Part shown: piece by piece, positions 5,804 through 6,232 of the stretch
Numbering within the stretch: position 1 is the stretch's first letter
How the letters are laid out: the number at the start of each line of letters is the position of its first letter
Source: an uncultured Elusimicrobiales bacterium
GTDB taxonomy: Bacteria > Elusimicrobiota > Elusimicrobia > Elusimicrobiales > Elusimicrobiaceae
Direction: 5' to 3'
DNA length: 6,232 nucleotides
NCBI GenBank assembly: GCA_905235355.1
Contig: CAJOLM010000068.1
Coordinates: 1-6,232, forward strand
Notes under the pieces: generated by a model
The model's database searches: none
The model's input: only the letters and a program-made list of their open reading frames with translations
Told to the model about the DNA's origin: nothing
Translations under genes and position numbers: made by a program

Positions 5804-6232
5804 GCATTGTGTACTGCCCTGGGTTTTCTTTTCTCCTCCCAGGGTATTTTTTGTCGTGAAAACGGGCAGCCCGCACAAAAAAATCCCCTGCCGTTCTAAA
5901 ATATGTGTCATCCCCGGTAAGTCCAAAGAACACATAACCGCTGATTTGGCGTTTGACGATCGGCATCGCCACGCGCGAGATGCTTTTGAACACTTTGCCT
6001 TCGTATTCAAAGCCGTTTTCCAACACCTTTACTTCTATGGTTTTGCCACGATAGGTTTTAGTGAGGATGCTTCCCGGCGCGGGCAAGCGGTTATCGCGCG
6101 GCCGCACGGGCAAGTTTTCAAGTACATTTTCTTCGGGAACGATAGGACTAACCACCCGCAGAACAGCGGGTTGGGCAGGTTTAGTTTTTACTACTGATTT
6201 TTGGTCTAATAGAACTTTGTGTTGGTAACAGT
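5787..6232 (-). CDS. DUF2924 domain protein, partial (5' end beyond the right edge)
   Basis: The frame is open from the window edge to the stop at 5787-5789, about 147 codons. A GTG at 6155 could be a start, but the 25 codons before it are also open and read as plausible linker (KVLLDQKSVVKTKPAQPAV), so I treat the gene as running off the edge. The segment from RLPAPGSILTKTYRGK through VLENGFEYEGKVFKSIS to SGYVFFGL (5919-6086) matches the DUF2924 domain as I know it. A 43-residue tail (TGDDTYFRTAG onward) follows, longer than the usual end near FFGL. Family function is unknown to me; members are often encoded beside serine recombinases in prophages and integrative elements. The gene converges on dksA, and its last codons cover the dksA terminators. 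The stop might have shifted if the tail arose by frameshift. Confidence 0.75.
   Translation of the reverse strand, partial: CYQHKVLLDQKSVVKTKPAQPAVLRVVSPIVPEENVLENLPVRPRDNRLPAPGSILTKTYRGKTIEVKVLENGFEYEGKVFKSISRVAMPIVKRQISGYVFFGLTGDDTYFRTAGDFFVRAARFHDKKYPGRRKENPGQYTMQKPPV
5817..5852 (+). terminator. Second, tandem terminator after dksA
   Basis: A perfect 7-bp stem, CCCTGGG / CCCAGGG, with a 14-nt loop is followed by TATTTTTT (5845-5852). The T-run is only on the plus-strand side, so it backs up the first dksA terminator and shields the convergent gene from read-through. It lies inside the 3' coding part of the DUF2924 gene. Confidence 0.7.

Noticed and set aside
5588..6010. 140-codon minus-strand ORF
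   Set aside because: It is antisense to dksA over part of its length, in a different frame from the DUF2924 gene, with low-complexity unfamiliar protein sequence; a shadow.
5802..6197. 131-codon plus-strand ORF
   Set aside because: Antisense to the recognisable DUF2924 domain, starts within the dksA terminators, no ribosome binding site or family likeness.

Overview
The window reads as bacterial chromosome with strong Shine-Dalgarno sites (AAGGAG type), sigma70-like promoters (TTGCAT-17-TACAAT), Rho-independent terminators and about 50% GC in the coding parts. A DksA-type factor and the remains of a secreted 5'-nucleotidase suggest a Gram-negative cell. The strong Shine-Dalgarno sites and promoter shapes argue against Bacteroidota. 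A gut or uncultured lineage such as Elusimicrobiota is my guess from overall gene flavour only; I cannot establish taxonomy from this sequence.

Left part (about 212-3652): a compact plus-strand serine-biosynthesis operon. One promoter drives serC (phosphoserine aminotransferase), then serA (3-phosphoglycerate dehydrogenase, short form without an ACT domain, overlapping serC by 4 bp), then a DUF1015-family gene that abuts serA with no gap. The operon ends at a strong terminator. The first two genes carry 3-phosphoglycerate to O-phosphoserine. No serB-type phosphatase is present, and the DUF1015 gene occupies the slot where one might be expected.

Middle part (about 3653-5243): a regulatory-looking leader (an 8+8 bp palindrome, then a good ribosome binding site and a GTG) runs straight into two abutting perfect hairpins (15-bp arms, then 26- to 30-bp arms, each with a 4-nt loop). 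Directly after the second hairpin the reading frame of a 5'-nucleotidase/UshA-like metallophosphoesterase begins, in the middle of its Asn-His-Glu metal motif. The signal peptide and roughly the first 100 residues are missing, so this is a 5'-truncated gene whose start region has been replaced by palindromic DNA, or an assembly or template-switch artefact of the same shape. It is the most unusual locus here.

Right part (about 5300-6232): a monocistronic dksA/traR-like zinc-finger gene with an extended -10 promoter and two tandem terminators. Convergent to it is a minus-strand DUF2924 gene that runs off the right edge and whose C-terminal codons overlap the dksA terminators. DUF2924 genes are often found next to serine recombinases, so a mobile-element boundary may lie just beyond the window.
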